Origin: Thioclava sp. GXIMD2076
Lineage (GTDB): Bacteria; Pseudomonadota; Alphaproteobacteria; Rhodobacterales; Rhodobacteraceae
Length of the DNA: 64,000 bases
Reading direction: 5' to 3'
Assembly (NCBI RefSeq): GCF_037949795.1
Contig: NZ_CP149933.1
Location: forward strand, 248,001 to 312,000
Shown: piece after piece, positions 55,880 to 64,000 of the stretch
Position numbering within the stretch: the first letter of the stretch is position 1
Layout: every line of letters begins with the position of its first letter
The notes under the pieces: model-generated
What the model was told of the DNA's origin: nothing
Database searches by the model: none
Seen by the model: the letters and a program-made list of their open reading frames with translations, nothing else
Position numbers and translations under genes: made by a program

Positions 55880-56866
55880 TCAGTTCCAGGGGCTGTTCCG
55901 GTCACGGTGGCGGCCCACTTTGGGAAGCGAGCTGCCGCTGACATCATCGTCCTGCGACGGGGTTTGGAAAGGCTGGGCATGGACGGGCCGGCGGGACGCT
56001 GCGGGACGCATCGTCCCATTATCGCCCATCTGCGCGGCAAGTTCGCGCAGCGCCGCCACGCGGTTCTCGGTTGCGGGGTGCGTCGAGAACAGCTTGTCGC
56101 GCCCGCCCCCGTGCAGCGGGTTGATGATGAACATATGCGCCGTGGCAGGGTTGCGCTCGGCGGCAATATTATCGACCTGCGCCGCACCCTGCTGGATGCG
56201 CTCCAGCGCCGAGGCCAGCCAGAGCGGATGGCCGCAGATCTGCGCCCCCTGCTTGTCGGCGGCATATTCGCGCGTGCGCGAGATCGCCATCTGCACCAGA
56301 GAGGCCGCGAGAGGCGCGAGGAACATCATGGCCAATGTGCCCACGATACCCAGCCGGTTCTCCTCGCGATTGCCGCCGAAGAACAGCGCGAAATTCGCCA
56401 GCATCGAGATCGCACCGGCAAAGGTCGCGGTGATCGTCATGATCAGGATATCGCGGTTCTTGATATGCGCCAGTTCGTGGGCCACCACCCCCGCCAGCTC
56501 CTCGCGCGAGAGCACCTGCATGAGGCCCGAGCTGACAGCCACGGCCGCATTCTCGGGGTTGCGCCCCGTGGCAAACGCATTGGGCTGGGGGGTGTCGATG
56601 ATATAGAGCGCGGGCATCGGCAGATCGGCGTTGCGCGCAAGCTCTGCCACCATCTCGTTCAGGCCGGACGGATCGCGCGGACCGATGGGCTGGGCGTTAT
56701 GCATCCGCAGCACCATCTTGTCGGAATTCCAGTAGCTGAAGATGTTCATCGCCGCAGCAATCACGAAGGCGATAACCATCCCCGTGCTGCCACCCAAGAG
56801 ATAGCCAAGCCCCAGAAACAGCGCCGTGACGGCAGCCATCAGCATAGCGGTTTTTACATATCCCAT
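55880..56866 (-). CDS. htpX: Zinc metalloprotease HtpX
   Basis: Inner-membrane zinc protease (M48) of membrane protein quality control, 328 aa. The metal motif HELAH is near residues 129-133 and the third ligand glutamate lies in REYAAD. Four hydrophobic segments flank it. The ATG at 56866 is chosen because the longer frame has no signal or binding site. It converges with the AbrB gene, five bases apart. A C-terminal polar tail of about 40 residues extends beyond the core. Confidence 0.93.
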   Translation of the reverse strand: MGYVKTAMLMAAVTALFLGLGYLLGGSTGMVIAFVIAAAMNIFSYWNSDKMVLRMHNAQPIGPRDPSGLNEMVAELARNADLPMPALYIIDTPQPNAFATGRNPENAAVAVSSGLMQVLSREELAGVVAHELAHIKNRDILIMTITATFAGAISMLANFALFFGGNREENRLGIVGTLAMMFLAPLAASLVQMAISRTREYAADKQGAQICGHPLWLASALERIQQGAAQVDNIAAERNPATAHMFIINPLHGGGRDKLFSTHPATENRVAALRELAAQMGDNGTMRPAASRRPVHAQPFQTPSQDDDVSGSSLPKVGRHRDRNSPWN

Positions 56867-57040
56867 CGTCTCTTTCCTATTCCGGTTCTCATGCGAACGG
56901 TCCAACTGGATATAGGCAGCAAAATGCGATGTGCAATGTAGGCCGGGCCCGCCAGAAGACGGAAATGACACGGCAGTTTATAAGTCAGCTGTTGAATAAA
57001 CCGCTAATTCAGGGTGGGTTTTCAAGCTGCTTAGACAGTA

Positions 57041-57113
57041 GGCAAAATTGGAAGAAGGGCAATCCGGACTCGGATCACCCTTCCTCACTGGAGATGCACA
57101 TCAGTGATGTGCA
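57041..57113 (-). promoter_or_regulatory. 3' element of the second small repeat gene
   Basis: On the minus strand, 3' of the gene at 57135: GCACATC-ACT-GATGTGC hairpin (57096-57112), then ATCTCCAGTG, then a second stem AAGGG...CCCTT (57055-57082) and a TTTTG end. It is the counterpart of the element at 44719-44778. Confidence 0.75.
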
Positions 57114-57134
57114 ACGGTCATGACAGAGCCGGAA

Positions 57135-57542
57135 TTAGCGGCCCGTGCCAAGATAGGGGCGTGCGATCGGCGCGACGGTATTGCGCGAAGTGCCGGTTTC
57201 GATGAAGCGGGCTTCTTTCGCGTCATCCGCGCTCGAGAGCGAAACGAGTTCTGCCATCGAGTATTTCGATGCATCAACGCCGAGCTGCTCTGCCAGCTGG
57301 GCTTTACCTTGAGAAACCGAGGTATTTTCTTTTGCACGGTTCTCGTGGTTCAGGAAGTATTTTGCTTCCTGAACGTCACCGTTGATTTTTGCATCACGGA
57401 TATTGGTCAGTTCCGCAGTGGTGAAATCGGCACCGTTCAGGCCCAGCTGAGCGGCGAGTTGCGCGTGGCCTGCGCCTTCGGCAGAAGCGAAACCTGCGGA
57501 AGCGGCAAGAACGATAGCGGCAGCAACGAGAGTGGTTTTCAT
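57135..57542 (-). CDS. Small exported protein with two AQLA-QLG repeats (paralogue B)
   Basis: A 135-aa protein with signal peptide MKTTLVAAAIVLAASAGFASA. The mature part carries GHAQLAAQLGLNGADFTTAEL and GKAQLAEQLGVDASKYSMAEL, the same double repeat as paralogue A at 44799. The ATG at 57542 has GGAG eight bases upstream; four residues of an earlier in-frame ATG are less likely. A hairpin in the leader, a shared 15-bp upstream element and a shared 3' hairpin suggest the same control as paralogue A. Function unknown. Confidence 0.82.
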   Translation of the reverse strand: MKTTLVAAAIVLAASAGFASAEGAGHAQLAAQLGLNGADFTTAELTNIRDAKINGDVQEAKYFLNHENRAKENTSVSQGKAQLAEQLGVDASKYSMAELVSLSSADDAKEARFIETGTSRNTVAPIARPYLGTGR

Positions 57543-57562
57543 AGTCATCTCCAAGTGAATAC

Positions 57563-57590
57563 GGCTAACCAGCAGTGAACAAGGTTAGCC
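57563..57590 (-). promoter_or_regulatory. Leader stem-loop of paralogue B
   Basis: GGCTAACC (57563-57570) and GGTTAGCC (57583-57590) are perfect arms, 12 bases apart, 21-48 bases upstream of the start. It may be a 5' mRNA structure or an operator. Confidence 0.5.
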
Positions 57591-57659
57591 GCCTAATTGA
57601 TGACGTCCCTCTACGCCTGTGTGTTTCATCCGTAAATGACAGAAACACAGCATGCTAAT

Positions 57660-57674
57660 GTTTATATTTGCACA
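57660..57674 (-). promoter_or_regulatory. Shared 15-bp upstream element of paralogue B
   Basis: GTTTATATTTGCACA (+ strand) at 57660-57674, 118 bases upstream of the gene at 57542; one base differs from the element at 45355-45369. Confidence 0.55.
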
Positions 57675-57712
57675 TTCACAATTTCGTCACAAAGCGAGCG
57701 ATTCGAAATATA

Positions 57713-58363
57713 TTAAGCGCCAATGATCGCGAGGCTTTTGGAGGCGCCGATCCGGCTGGCTCCCGCCGCGATCATCGCCAGCGCATCCTCCGTCGTCGAG
57801 ACACCGCCCGAAGCCTTCACACCCATCTCCGGACCGACCGTCTTGCGCATGATCGAGATCGCCTCGATTGTCGCGCCGCCCGACGAGAAACCGGTAGAGG
57901 TCTTCACGAAATCCGCCCCTGCCTCCTTGGCCAGATGACAGCCCGTGGCGATCTGGCTTCCGGTCAGGAGGCATGTCTCGAGAATGACCTTGAGGCAAAG
58001 ATCGCCACAGGCGGCCTTGACTGCGGCGATATCGGCACGCACCGCGTCCAGATGCCCGTCGATCAGATCGCCTACGGAGATCATCATATCGATCTCGGTC
58101 GCGCCCTGCGCGATTGCCCATTCCGTTTCGGCCACTTTCACAACGCTCGGAGAGGCTCCGAGCGGGAACCCCACAACGGTGCAGACCAGAACCCCGCTGC
58201 CTGCAAGCGCCTTGGCCGCGCGCGGGACATGGATGGAATTCACACAGACCGATTTGAACCCATGGCTGGCGGCCTCTGCGCAGAGCGCATCGATCTGGGC
58301 GGTGGTGACATCGGGCTTCAACGCGGTGTGATCGATATAGGCGGCGAGTTCGGCAGGCGTCAT
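57713..58363 (-). CDS. deoC: Deoxyribose-phosphate aldolase
   Basis: Cleaves 2-deoxyribose 5-phosphate into glyceraldehyde 3-phosphate and acetaldehyde; nucleoside salvage and breakdown. It has 216 aa, a class I TIM-barrel aldolase. The Schiff-base lysine lies in [10 protein letters not shown], the LDR/DERA family segment ILETCLLT and the GVKASGGV strand are present. The ATG at 58363 sits seven bases after GGAG; ATG 58366 is possible. The upstream mechanosensitive gene is 56 bases away. Confidence 0.93.
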   Translation of the reverse strand: MTPAELAAYIDHTALKPDVTTAQIDALCAEAASHGFKSVCVNSIHVPRAAKALAGSGVLVCTVVGFPLGASPSVVKVAETEWAIAQGATEIDMMISVGDLIDGHLDAVRADIAAVKAACGDLCLKVILETCLLTGSQIATGCHLAKEAGADFVKTSTGFSSGGATIEAISIMRKTVGPEMGVKASGGVSTTEDALAMIAAGASRIGASKSLAIIGA

Positions 58364-58419
58364 CATGTGTCTCCGTGATAGGATGGTCGCACAAGCCATG
58401 GCAGGCCGGAATGAAGGGG

Positions 58420-60114
58420 TCAACTCTGTGCAGGCACCGCATCAGCGTCCATCGGCGCATGACGCGGGAAGACCGGCCTGGCGTCGCAATCGATTTCGCG
58501 CGCCTTTGCCAGCAGCGCCTCACGCACCTCGTTGGCCGTCACAAGACCGGTATTCGGGTCGTCGCTCGGCACGAGGAACAGAACCTCCTGTCCCCAAATA
58601 TCGTGGTTGGACACATAGACGCCGCGGCTATCGGGATCATCGCGTAGGCCATATTCGTCGAGAAGGCGGTGATAATATTCCCGGAGCGGCGTGACATCCG
58701 TCCGGTGATCAAGCCGCAGGATAACCTCGAACAGGGTAAAATGCTCCTGCATCGTCCAGTTCTCGAACGGCTCGGCCACGAAATCGACCACCGGCACCAC
58801 GAGCCGTTTCCCCGTCCAGATGCGCAGCTGGACATAGGTGAAATTGATCCGCTCGACCGAGCATATATAATCGCGGAACAGGATCTTGTCGCCGATCCGC
58901 GCCGACTGGTTCATCGAGATTTGGAGCGAGGCCAGAATATTGGACAGGATATTGCGTGCGGCGAAGGCCAGAAGCAGACCGATCGTCCCCGCCGATGCCA
59001 GAAGCGAGATCCCGAGCGATTGCATGACGGAGGCCTCGTTGAGAACGATCCCCACGCCCACCATTGCGATCAGCACGATCCCCCCGCGCCTGAGCGCCGA
59101 GACCCGGGTGGCCATTGCGCGACGCAGTTCCTGCCCCTCGCCGATCGCACTGAGCTCGCCCCCATCGAAGGAGACCAGCCTCTCGATGATCACGTCGGCG
59201 ATATTGACGATGAGCCACAGCACCGCCGCCACGATCCCGAAGACGGTCAGAGGCGACAAAATCGTGTCGATACGGCCCGAGAAGATAAAGAGCTTGTTGG
59301 AAATCAGCCCCATCGTCGCCGTCATGACCAGAAGGGTCATGGGGCCGCGTATCGCCACGAGGAAGGAACCGGGGGCGGCACGGCGGTCACGATGCATGCC
59401 GCGCGACAGGATCTTTTTGGTGACCCAGCCCATAAGGGCCGTGATCGCGATCGCCAGAGGCAAACCGATCGCCTCCCACCATTGCAGACCCCAGATCGCT
59501 TCCTGCCGCAAAACCGTAGGCAGGGCCTTCTCGAGCGCGGAGGGCGCGAACGCATCGCCGAGCGCGGGCAGATTATCCACCGTCTGGCGCGAGACTACCC
59601 AGACCGGCTCGCTGTTTTTCGGCTTGATCCGATTGATGCGGATCGGCACCGGCCGGTCGCCCAGATCGACATACCATAGCAGGATCGACCGGCGCGACTT
59701 GCCCGCCATCGGCGTCTCGGCCCCGCCGCGCTCGTTCATGCCATCGGGGCGGTCATAGAGCGCATACCAGTCGATGATGATCTTACGGTCCAGAAGAGTC
59801 TTGAAATCCCTTGCAAGCTCGGGGCCTCTGGTGCGCTGTTCCATCTCGTCGATATCCGACAGATCCAGCATATGCGCGGCGGCCAGCCAGTCGCCGTTAT
59901 TGGCCTGAATGATGAAACTCTCCAGAGCCGAGCGCGGCGTAGTGCGGTCGATCTTGTCGGGTGTCGTGCCCAGCCCGCGATTGAGCGCATCGACCTGATA
60001 CCATTCCTCGGAGGCCGCAGCTTCCTCTGCCTGCGCGCCGGGCGGTATGACCGCCAGACACCAGAACAGAAGAAGGGACAGCAGGGACGGGGCGCGGAGC
60101 GTGGCACGGATCAT
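58420..60114 (-). CDS. Mechanosensitive (MscS-like) channel protein
   Basis: A 564-aa protein with signal peptide (to about AQA), a periplasmic N-terminal domain, several membrane segments and the MscS pore helix and beta domain ([23 protein letters not shown] near residues 376-398, then SARIGDKI). It is a large MscS homologue that probably opens upon osmotic downshift. The ATG at 60114 is chosen; a TTG three codons earlier opens the frame. The regulator gene on the other side is divergent. Confidence 0.85.
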   Translation of the reverse strand: MIRATLRAPSLLSLLLFWCLAVIPPGAQAEEAAASEEWYQVDALNRGLGTTPDKIDRTTPRSALESFIIQANNGDWLAAAHMLDLSDIDEMEQRTRGPELARDFKTLLDRKIIIDWYALYDRPDGMNERGGAETPMAGKSRRSILLWYVDLGDRPVPIRINRIKPKNSEPVWVVSRQTVDNLPALGDAFAPSALEKALPTVLRQEAIWGLQWWEAIGLPLAIAITALMGWVTKKILSRGMHRDRRAAPGSFLVAIRGPMTLLVMTATMGLISNKLFIFSGRIDTILSPLTVFGIVAAVLWLIVNIADVIIERLVSFDGGELSAIGEGQELRRAMATRVSALRRGGIVLIAMVGVGIVLNEASVMQSLGISLLASAGTIGLLLAFAARNILSNILASLQISMNQSARIGDKILFRDYICSVERINFTYVQLRIWTGKRLVVPVVDFVAEPFENWTMQEHFTLFEVILRLDHRTDVTPLREYYHRLLDEYGLRDDPDSRGVYVSNHDIWGQEVLFLVPSDDPNTGLVTANEVREALLAKAREIDCDARPVFPRHAPMDADAVPAQS

Positions 60115-60189
60115 GCAAGGCAAACCGCCTGGATGACGCAGGGTTCCGGACGCCGTGTAAAAATCTCCACGGCTGGCATTTTGCCGCCG

Positions 60190-60213
60190 CCGGAGCTAGG
60201 CCTAGGCCGGAGC
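60190..60213. promoter_or_regulatory. Palindrome upstream of the Crp/Fnr regulator
   Basis: CTAGGCCTAG (60196-60205) is a perfect 10-bp palindrome flanked by CCGGAGC on each side (60190-60196, 60207-60213). It lies 22-45 bases before the regulator start and may serve autoregulation or the divergent channel gene. Confidence 0.4.
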
Positions 60214-60234
60214 AAGGCAGGGGAGCTTTTACCG

Positions 60235-60915
60235 ATGACACCCGAAACAACTGGCTGGATTGATAAATTCGAAGGCCTGAAGCAGCTGCCCGATGACATC
60301 CGCACGGCGCTGGTCGCGGGTAGCAAGGTGCTGACAGTCCCCGAAGGCACCGAGATTTTCGCTCCCGGTCAATCGGCGGACAATCTTCTGCTGCTGATCG
60401 AGGGGACGGTGCGGGTCCAGCAGAAATCCGATACGGGGCGCGAGGTGATCCTTTACCGCGTGAATGCAGGCGAGAGCTGTGTGCTGACCACCGCCTGCAT
60501 GCTGGCTTTCGAGGATTATGCCGCCGATGGTGTCGCCGAGACCGAGGTCACAGCGGTGGCCATTCCGCGCGCGACCTTTGATGATCTGGCGGGCCGCTCG
60601 CCCCTTTTCCGCGAATTCGTCTTTAAGGCCTATTCGCGCCGGATCACCGATCTCTTCACACTGATCAACGATATCGTCTTCCAGCGCATGGATGTGCGGC
60701 TTGCGCAGCGGCTTCTGGAACTGGCCGATGAGCGCGACACCATCCGCGCCACCCATCAGGCGCTGGCCAACGAACTGGGCACCGCTCGCGAGGTGATCTC
60801 GCGCACCCTCTCGGAATTCCACCGTCGCGGCTGGATAGAGCAGGCGCGCGGCGAGGTCCGGCTGACCGGCAAGACCGGGCTCGAGCGCCTTGTAAAAGCC
60901 GCAGGCCTGCTCTGA
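60235..60915 (+). CDS. Crp/Fnr-family regulator with two cysteines, probable persulfide sensor
   Basis: A 226-aa regulator with an N-terminal cyclic-nucleotide-type domain and a C-terminal winged HTH (about residues 150-215, with the recognition helix near AREVISRTLSEF). No FNR-type N-terminal cysteine cluster is present; instead C82 and C88 (SCVLTTAC) lie in the sensor domain. Crp/Fnr proteins of this type are found next to sulfide oxidation genes and a thiol-persulfide switch is plausible. The ATG has GGGGAG upstream. It lies 310 bases before the sulfur operon in the same direction. Confidence 0.8.
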   Translation: MTPETTGWIDKFEGLKQLPDDIRTALVAGSKVLTVPEGTEIFAPGQSADNLLLLIEGTVRVQQKSDTGREVILYRVNAGESCVLTTACMLAFEDYAADGVAETEVTAVAIPRATFDDLAGRSPLFREFVFKAYSRRITDLFTLINDIVFQRMDVRLAQRLLELADERDTIRATHQALANELGTAREVISRTLSEFHRRGWIEQARGEVRLTGKTGLERLVKAAGLL

Positions 60916-60940
60916 GTGCGAAACCAACCATAGCCCGTAT

Positions 60941-60953
60941 GTGACGAAGTCAC
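60941..60953. promoter_or_regulatory. Inverted repeat GTGAC-N3-GTCAC, candidate operator
   Basis: Perfect 5-bp arms with a 3-bp spacer, TGTGACGAAGTCACC in context. It lies between the Crp/Fnr-type gene and the sulfur operon and is the most likely site for that regulator. Confidence 0.5.
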
Positions 60954-61009
60954 CGTGCATCTCCCTCCATCCGGTATAAACCTTTCTCACGACCCATCGG
61001 GAGACCAGA

Positions 61010-61126
61010 ATGCCGAACGATACAGGACGCTGTGGTATTGATGCCTTTCTGCGGTTCCCGCCTTCACCGGCCTGCGGCCTGCTGGTATCGTGCAGAGGCG
61101 CGCCCTCCCCGTCGCACCGGTCTTAG
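61010..61126 (+). CDS. Possible 38-aa leader ORF
   Basis: ATG at 61010 with GGGAG upstream opens MPNDTGRCGIDAF...SHRS, 38 aa, with three cysteines. It precedes a hairpin and the sulfur operon. It may be a leader peptide or chance. Confidence 0.22.
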   Translation: MPNDTGRCGIDAFLRFPPSPACGLLVSCRGAPSPSHRS

Positions 61127-61225
61127 GTGTGACACCAGCCACCGGGTTCTGCCCGGTCCATATATTCATCGGCATCCGCCCCTCCCGCGGAAAGCCCCCA
61201 GTCCTTCGCTCAAGGAGTTCCGAGC

Positions 61226-62110
61226 ATGATCTACACGACCGACATGTCCGTCCAGCCTGTGGTCAAAGGGTTCTTCGACCCTGCGACCAACACGATCAGC
61301 TATATCGTCAAAGATCCGGGCAGCATGGCCTGCGCGATCATCGATAGCGTGATGGATATCGACTATGCGGCAGGACGGATCAGCTATGACCATGCCGACG
61401 AGCTGATCGCCTATATCGAGGCCGAAGGACTGCTGCTCGAATGGCTGATCGAGACCCATGTCCATGCCGACCACCTGTCGGCCGCCCCCTATATCCAGAA
61501 GAAACTGGGCGGCAAGCTGGGCATCGGACGTCAGATCACCGTGGTGCAGGATACGTTCGGCAAGGTCTTCAATGAAGGCACCGAGTTCCAGCGCGACGGC
61601 TCGCAATTCGACAGGCTGTTCGATGACGGCGATGTCTATCATGTCGGCGGCATGCGCTGTTTCGCCATGCATACGCCGGGCCATACGCCCGCCTGCATGG
61701 TGCATGTAATGGGGAACGCGGCCTTCGTGGGGGATACGCTCTTCATGCCCGATGGCGGCTCGGCGCGTGCCGATTTTCCGGGTGGGGATGCGGGCATCCT
61801 TTATGACAGTATCCAGAAGGTTCTCTCCCTGCCCGCAGAGATGCGTCTGTTCATGTGCCACGATTACGGCCCGAATGGCCGCGAGATCCGCTGGGAAACC
61901 ACCGTGGCCGAGGAGAGGGCGCATAACATCCATGTCGGGGAGGGACGGACGAAGGAGGAGTTCGTCAAATTCCGCACCGAGCGCGACGCACAGTTGGCCA
62001 TGCCCAAGCTCATCATCCCTTCCCTGCAGGTCAATATGCGCGGCGGCGACCTGCCGCCCGCCGATACCGACGGCAAGCGCTACCTGAAAGTGCCCCTGAA
62101 CGGGCTCTGA
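61226..62110 (+). CDS. MBL-fold hydrolase, probable persulfide dioxygenase
   Basis: A 294-aa metallo-beta-lactamase-fold enzyme of the ETHE1/Blh group. The metal motif THVHADH is at residues 77-83; further ligands lie in MHTPGHTPAC and VGDTLFMPDGG. ETHE1-type enzymes oxidise glutathione persulfide to sulfite. The ATG has CAAGGAG upstream. It is the first gene of the operon with the fused sulfurtransferase/quinone reductase and a SulP transporter. A hydrolase without dioxygenase activity cannot be excluded. Confidence 0.85.
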   Translation: MIYTTDMSVQPVVKGFFDPATNTISYIVKDPGSMACAIIDSVMDIDYAAGRISYDHADELIAYIEAEGLLLEWLIETHVHADHLSAAPYIQKKLGGKLGIGRQITVVQDTFGKVFNEGTEFQRDGSQFDRLFDDGDVYHVGGMRCFAMHTPGHTPACMVHVMGNAAFVGDTLFMPDGGSARADFPGGDAGILYDSIQKVLSLPAEMRLFMCHDYGPNGREIRWETTVAEERAHNIHVGEGRTKEEFVKFRTERDAQLAMPKLIIPSLQVNMRGGDLPPADTDGKRYLKVPLNGL

Positions 62111-62176
62111 GCAGGTCCGCAGTCAGGGGGCGGGCACCGACCCGCCCCTAAAGACCATCTCCCAGGAGGAAGAGCT

Positions 62177-63856
62177 TTGGAAAAGCATGAACTGGCCACG
62201 GGTCTGTCCGTCGGTCCGCAGATCACCATATCCGATGTGCAGACGCTCGCGGCGGCAGGCTTCCGTTCGATCATCTGCAACCGCCCCGATGCCGAGGGCG
62301 CGGACCAGCCGGGCCATGAGGAGATCGCCCGCGCGGCACAGGAGCAGGAGATGGAGTTCCGCTATCTGCCGGTCACCCCCGGCATGGTGACGCAGGAGGA
62401 TGCCAGTGCCTTTGCCGCAGCACTGACCGCCCTGCCCGGTCCCGTCTTCGCCTATTGCCGCACCGGCACACGGTCGACCACGCTCTGGTCACTGTCGCAG
62501 GCCAAGGACCGCTCGCTGACCGATATTCTCGCCCGTGCCAAGGCCGCAGGCTACGACATGAATGGCGTCGCTCGCCGGATTGCCAATGGCGGCAAGACGC
62601 CCACCGATACGGGCGATGCGAAATATCAGGTGGTGATCGTGGGCGCGGGAGCCGGCGGCCTTTCGGTTGCGGCAAGCCTGAAGGCGCGGCGCAGCGACCT
62701 TGAGGTCGCCATCATCGACCCCGCCGATATCCATTACTATCAGCCCGGTTGGACGATGGTCGGCGGTGGTATCTTTGAACCTTCGAAAACCGCCAAAACC
62801 ATGGGGAGCCTGATCCCCAAAGGCGTCACATGGATCAAGGCCGCCGTGGCCGCTTTCGAGCCCGAGAAGAACGCCGTGATTCTCGATGGTTGCCGCGTTG
62901 TGAAATATGACCGCCTTGTGGTCTGCCCCGGACTGAAGCTCGACTGGGCGGGGATCGAGGGGCTCGAAGAGACCCTTGGCCGCAATGGCGTGACCTCGAA
63001 TTACCGCTATGATCTGGCACCCTATACATGGCAGCTGGTATCCTCGACGACCGAGGGGCGCGCGCTTTTCACCCAGCCCCCGATGCCCATCAAATGCGCC
63101 GGAGCGCCGCAAAAGGCGATGTATCTTTCGGGCGATGCGTGGTTCAAACGCGGCGTTCTGAAAAATATCGACATCCAGTTCATGAATGCCGGCGGCGTGC
63201 TTTTCGGGGTGAAGGACTATGTCCCTGCCCTGATGGAATATGTCGAGAAATATGACGCCACGCTGAATTTCTTCCATAAACTGGTCTCTATCGACGGCTC
63301 CGCCAAAACGGCCACCTTCGAGGTCATCAGACCCGACAGCGAAAAACAGATCCTCACCACCGATTTCGACATGATCCATGTGGTGCCGCCACAAACCGCG
63401 CCGGATTTCATCCGCGTCTCGCCTCTGGCGGATGCGGCGGGCTGGGTCGATGTGGATCAGGCCACGCTGCGCCATAAGACCTATGACAATATCTGGTCCT
63501 TGGGCGATGTGATGAACGCCCCCAACGCCAAGACGGCGGCGGCCGCGCGCAAACAGGCGCCGACCGTGGCCGAGAACATCATGGCCGATATCGCGGGCCA
63601 ATCGGCACGGGCGCAATATGACGGCTATGGCTCCTGCCCGCTGACGGTCGAGCGTGGCCGGATCGTGCTGGCCGAATTCGGATATGGCGGCGTGCTCAAA
63701 CCCTCCTTCCCGAAATGGCTGCTCGATGGCACGCAACCCACACGTGCGGCCTGGCTTCTGAAGGAACGCCTGCTGCCGCCGATCTACTGGAAAGCAATGC
63801 TGCGCGGCCATGAATGGATGGCCAAACCCGAAGCGGCCTCCGCCAAGGCCGATTGA
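62177..63856 (+). CDS. Fusion of DUF442/TIGR01244 sulfurtransferase-like domain and SQR-type FAD oxidoreductase
   Basis: A 559-aa fusion. Residues 1-135 are the DUF442 (TIGR01244) domain with the active loop CRTGTRS (C94). From about residue 150 a sulfide:quinone reductase-like flavoprotein follows, with the FAD motif VVIVGAGAGGLS and the conserved GDVMNAPNAKTAAAARKQAP segment. The TTG at 62177 is supported by AGGAGGA six bases upstream. It probably oxidises sulfide to persulfide at the membrane and hands sulfur on. It belongs to the operon with the MBL enzyme. Confidence 0.88.
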   Translation: MEKHELATGLSVGPQITISDVQTLAAAGFRSIICNRPDAEGADQPGHEEIARAAQEQEMEFRYLPVTPGMVTQEDASAFAAALTALPGPVFAYCRTGTRSTTLWSLSQAKDRSLTDILARAKAAGYDMNGVARRIANGGKTPTDTGDAKYQVVIVGAGAGGLSVAASLKARRSDLEVAIIDPADIHYYQPGWTMVGGGIFEPSKTAKTMGSLIPKGVTWIKAAVAAFEPEKNAVILDGCRVVKYDRLVVCPGLKLDWAGIEGLEETLGRNGVTSNYRYDLAPYTWQLVSSTTEGRALFTQPPMPIKCAGAPQKAMYLSGDAWFKRGVLKNIDIQFMNAGGVLFGVKDYVPALMEYVEKYDATLNFFHKLVSIDGSAKTATFEVIRPDSEKQILTTDFDMIHVVPPQTAPDFIRVSPLADAAGWVDVDQATLRHKTYDNIWSLGDVMNAPNAKTAAAARKQAPTVAENIMADIAGQSARAQYDGYGSCPLTVERGRIVLAEFGYGGVLKPSFPKWLLDGTQPTRAAWLLKERLLPPIYWKAMLRGHEWMAKPEAASAKAD

Positions 63857-63916
63857 CCCTTGCCCAGATCACGGGCCGCAAGACGGCCCGTGGCCCCTTT
63901 CAGGATAGGCCCGCAC

Positions 63917-64000
63917 ATGCCCTCTCTCTCCCGTTATCTGCCGATTTTGGACTGGGGTCGCCGCTATGACCGCGACGCATTTTCCAATGACCTGATCGCC
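63917..64000 (+). CDS. SulP-family inorganic anion transporter, N-terminus only (runs off the right edge)
   Basis: Only the first 28 codons are in the window (MPSLSRYLPILDWGRRYDRD...LIA). The pattern LSRYLPILDW-x-RRYDR-x-x-F-x-x-DLIA is the typical start of bacterial SulP sulfate/anion permeases. It is the third gene of the sulfur operon and would move sulfate or sulfite. The call rests on this short stretch. Confidence 0.65.
   Translation, partial: MPSLSRYLPILDWGRRYDRDAFSNDLIA

Larger units (their letters stand above)
60916..61225. other. Control region before the sulfur operon
   Basis: 310 bases without a certain gene. It contains the inverted repeat GTGAC-GAA-GTCAC (60941-60953), an A/T-rich TATAAA (60975-60980), a possible 38-aa leader ORF (61010-61126) and a hairpin ACCGGG/CCCGGT (61141-61157). 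The binding site CAAGGAG precedes the next gene. Confidence 0.6.

Noticed and set aside
59872..60234. Upstream extension of the Crp/Fnr regulator
   Set aside because: Runs through the end of the divergent channel gene; ATG 60235 has a good binding site and gives the normal length.
1..64000. tRNA, rRNA, insertion sequences, prophage genes
   Set aside because: I looked through the intergenic gaps by eye and found no cloverleaf, rRNA segment, transposase or phage gene; a covariance search could find a small RNA I cannot see.

Overview
The window reads as a chromosomal segment of an alphaproteobacterium of the order Rhodobacterales (Rhodobacter/Paracoccus/Thioclava-like). The grounds are: GC-rich DNA (about 60% by eye) with matching codon use, a 5-aminolevulinate synthase of the C4 pathway with an FNR-type box upstream (as known for Rhodobacter hemA), a sorbitol dehydrogenase that closely resembles Rhodobacter SmoS, many solute-binding-protein transporters, and several small exported proteins of a kind common in this order. 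The genus is inference. I see no rRNA, tRNA, insertion sequence, prophage or CRISPR array.

Layout. 1-1360: end of a zinc ABC importer (znuC, znuB). 1695-3946: a small exported protein, an orphan ParA-like ATPase, a YdcF-type protein and a predicted outer-membrane protein. 4197-8858: a giant protein (1553 aa) made almost wholly of about 193 octapeptides, with a strict 10+7 higher-order pattern over most of its length; this is the most unusual item here. 9041-11590: mprF-like lipid aminoacylation enzyme. 11647-19510: tripartite tricarboxylate transporter tctCBA, the divergent two-component system tctDE with a co-transcribed binding protein, and a membrane transporter. 19538-23377: ispG, a rodZ-like gene and hemA. 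23642-28260: M20 peptidase, an unknown protein, a YaiI-type protein and an ABC exporter. 28311-32182: a complete iron/polyamine-type ABC importer. 32472-36127: phoH, a lipoprotein plus OmpA-like pair sharing a new motif, and miaB. 36359-40964: an unknown protein, a three-gene SDR/VOC/SDR operon and an MFS transporter. 41004-45224: fasciclin protein, EF-hand protein, katG and a small repeat protein. 45442-48909: sorbitol dehydrogenase plus Gfo/Idh/MocA oxidoreductase, an EI24 protein and a nitroreductase. 49083-52238: an exopolysaccharide-type yjbH-yjbF-(yjbE-like) cluster. 52668-56866: iolB, MFS, AbrB-type protein, htpX. 57135-60114: a paralogue of the small repeat protein, deoC and a mechanosensitive channel. 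60235-64000: a Crp/Fnr regulator followed by a sulfur (persulfide) detoxification operon that runs off the right edge.

How the parts work together. Envelope and surface biology dominates: mprF, rodZ-like, yjbHF, OmpA-like, fasciclin, the MscS channel, HtpX and the octapeptide protein. Carbon uptake is represented by tct and its own sensor system, polyol oxidation and iolB. The right end is a compact sulfide/persulfide module in which the two-cysteine Crp/Fnr protein is the likely sensor.

Limits: all calls are from reading the sequence and family knowledge; no database search was run. Start codons were chosen from ribosome binding sites and signal peptides.
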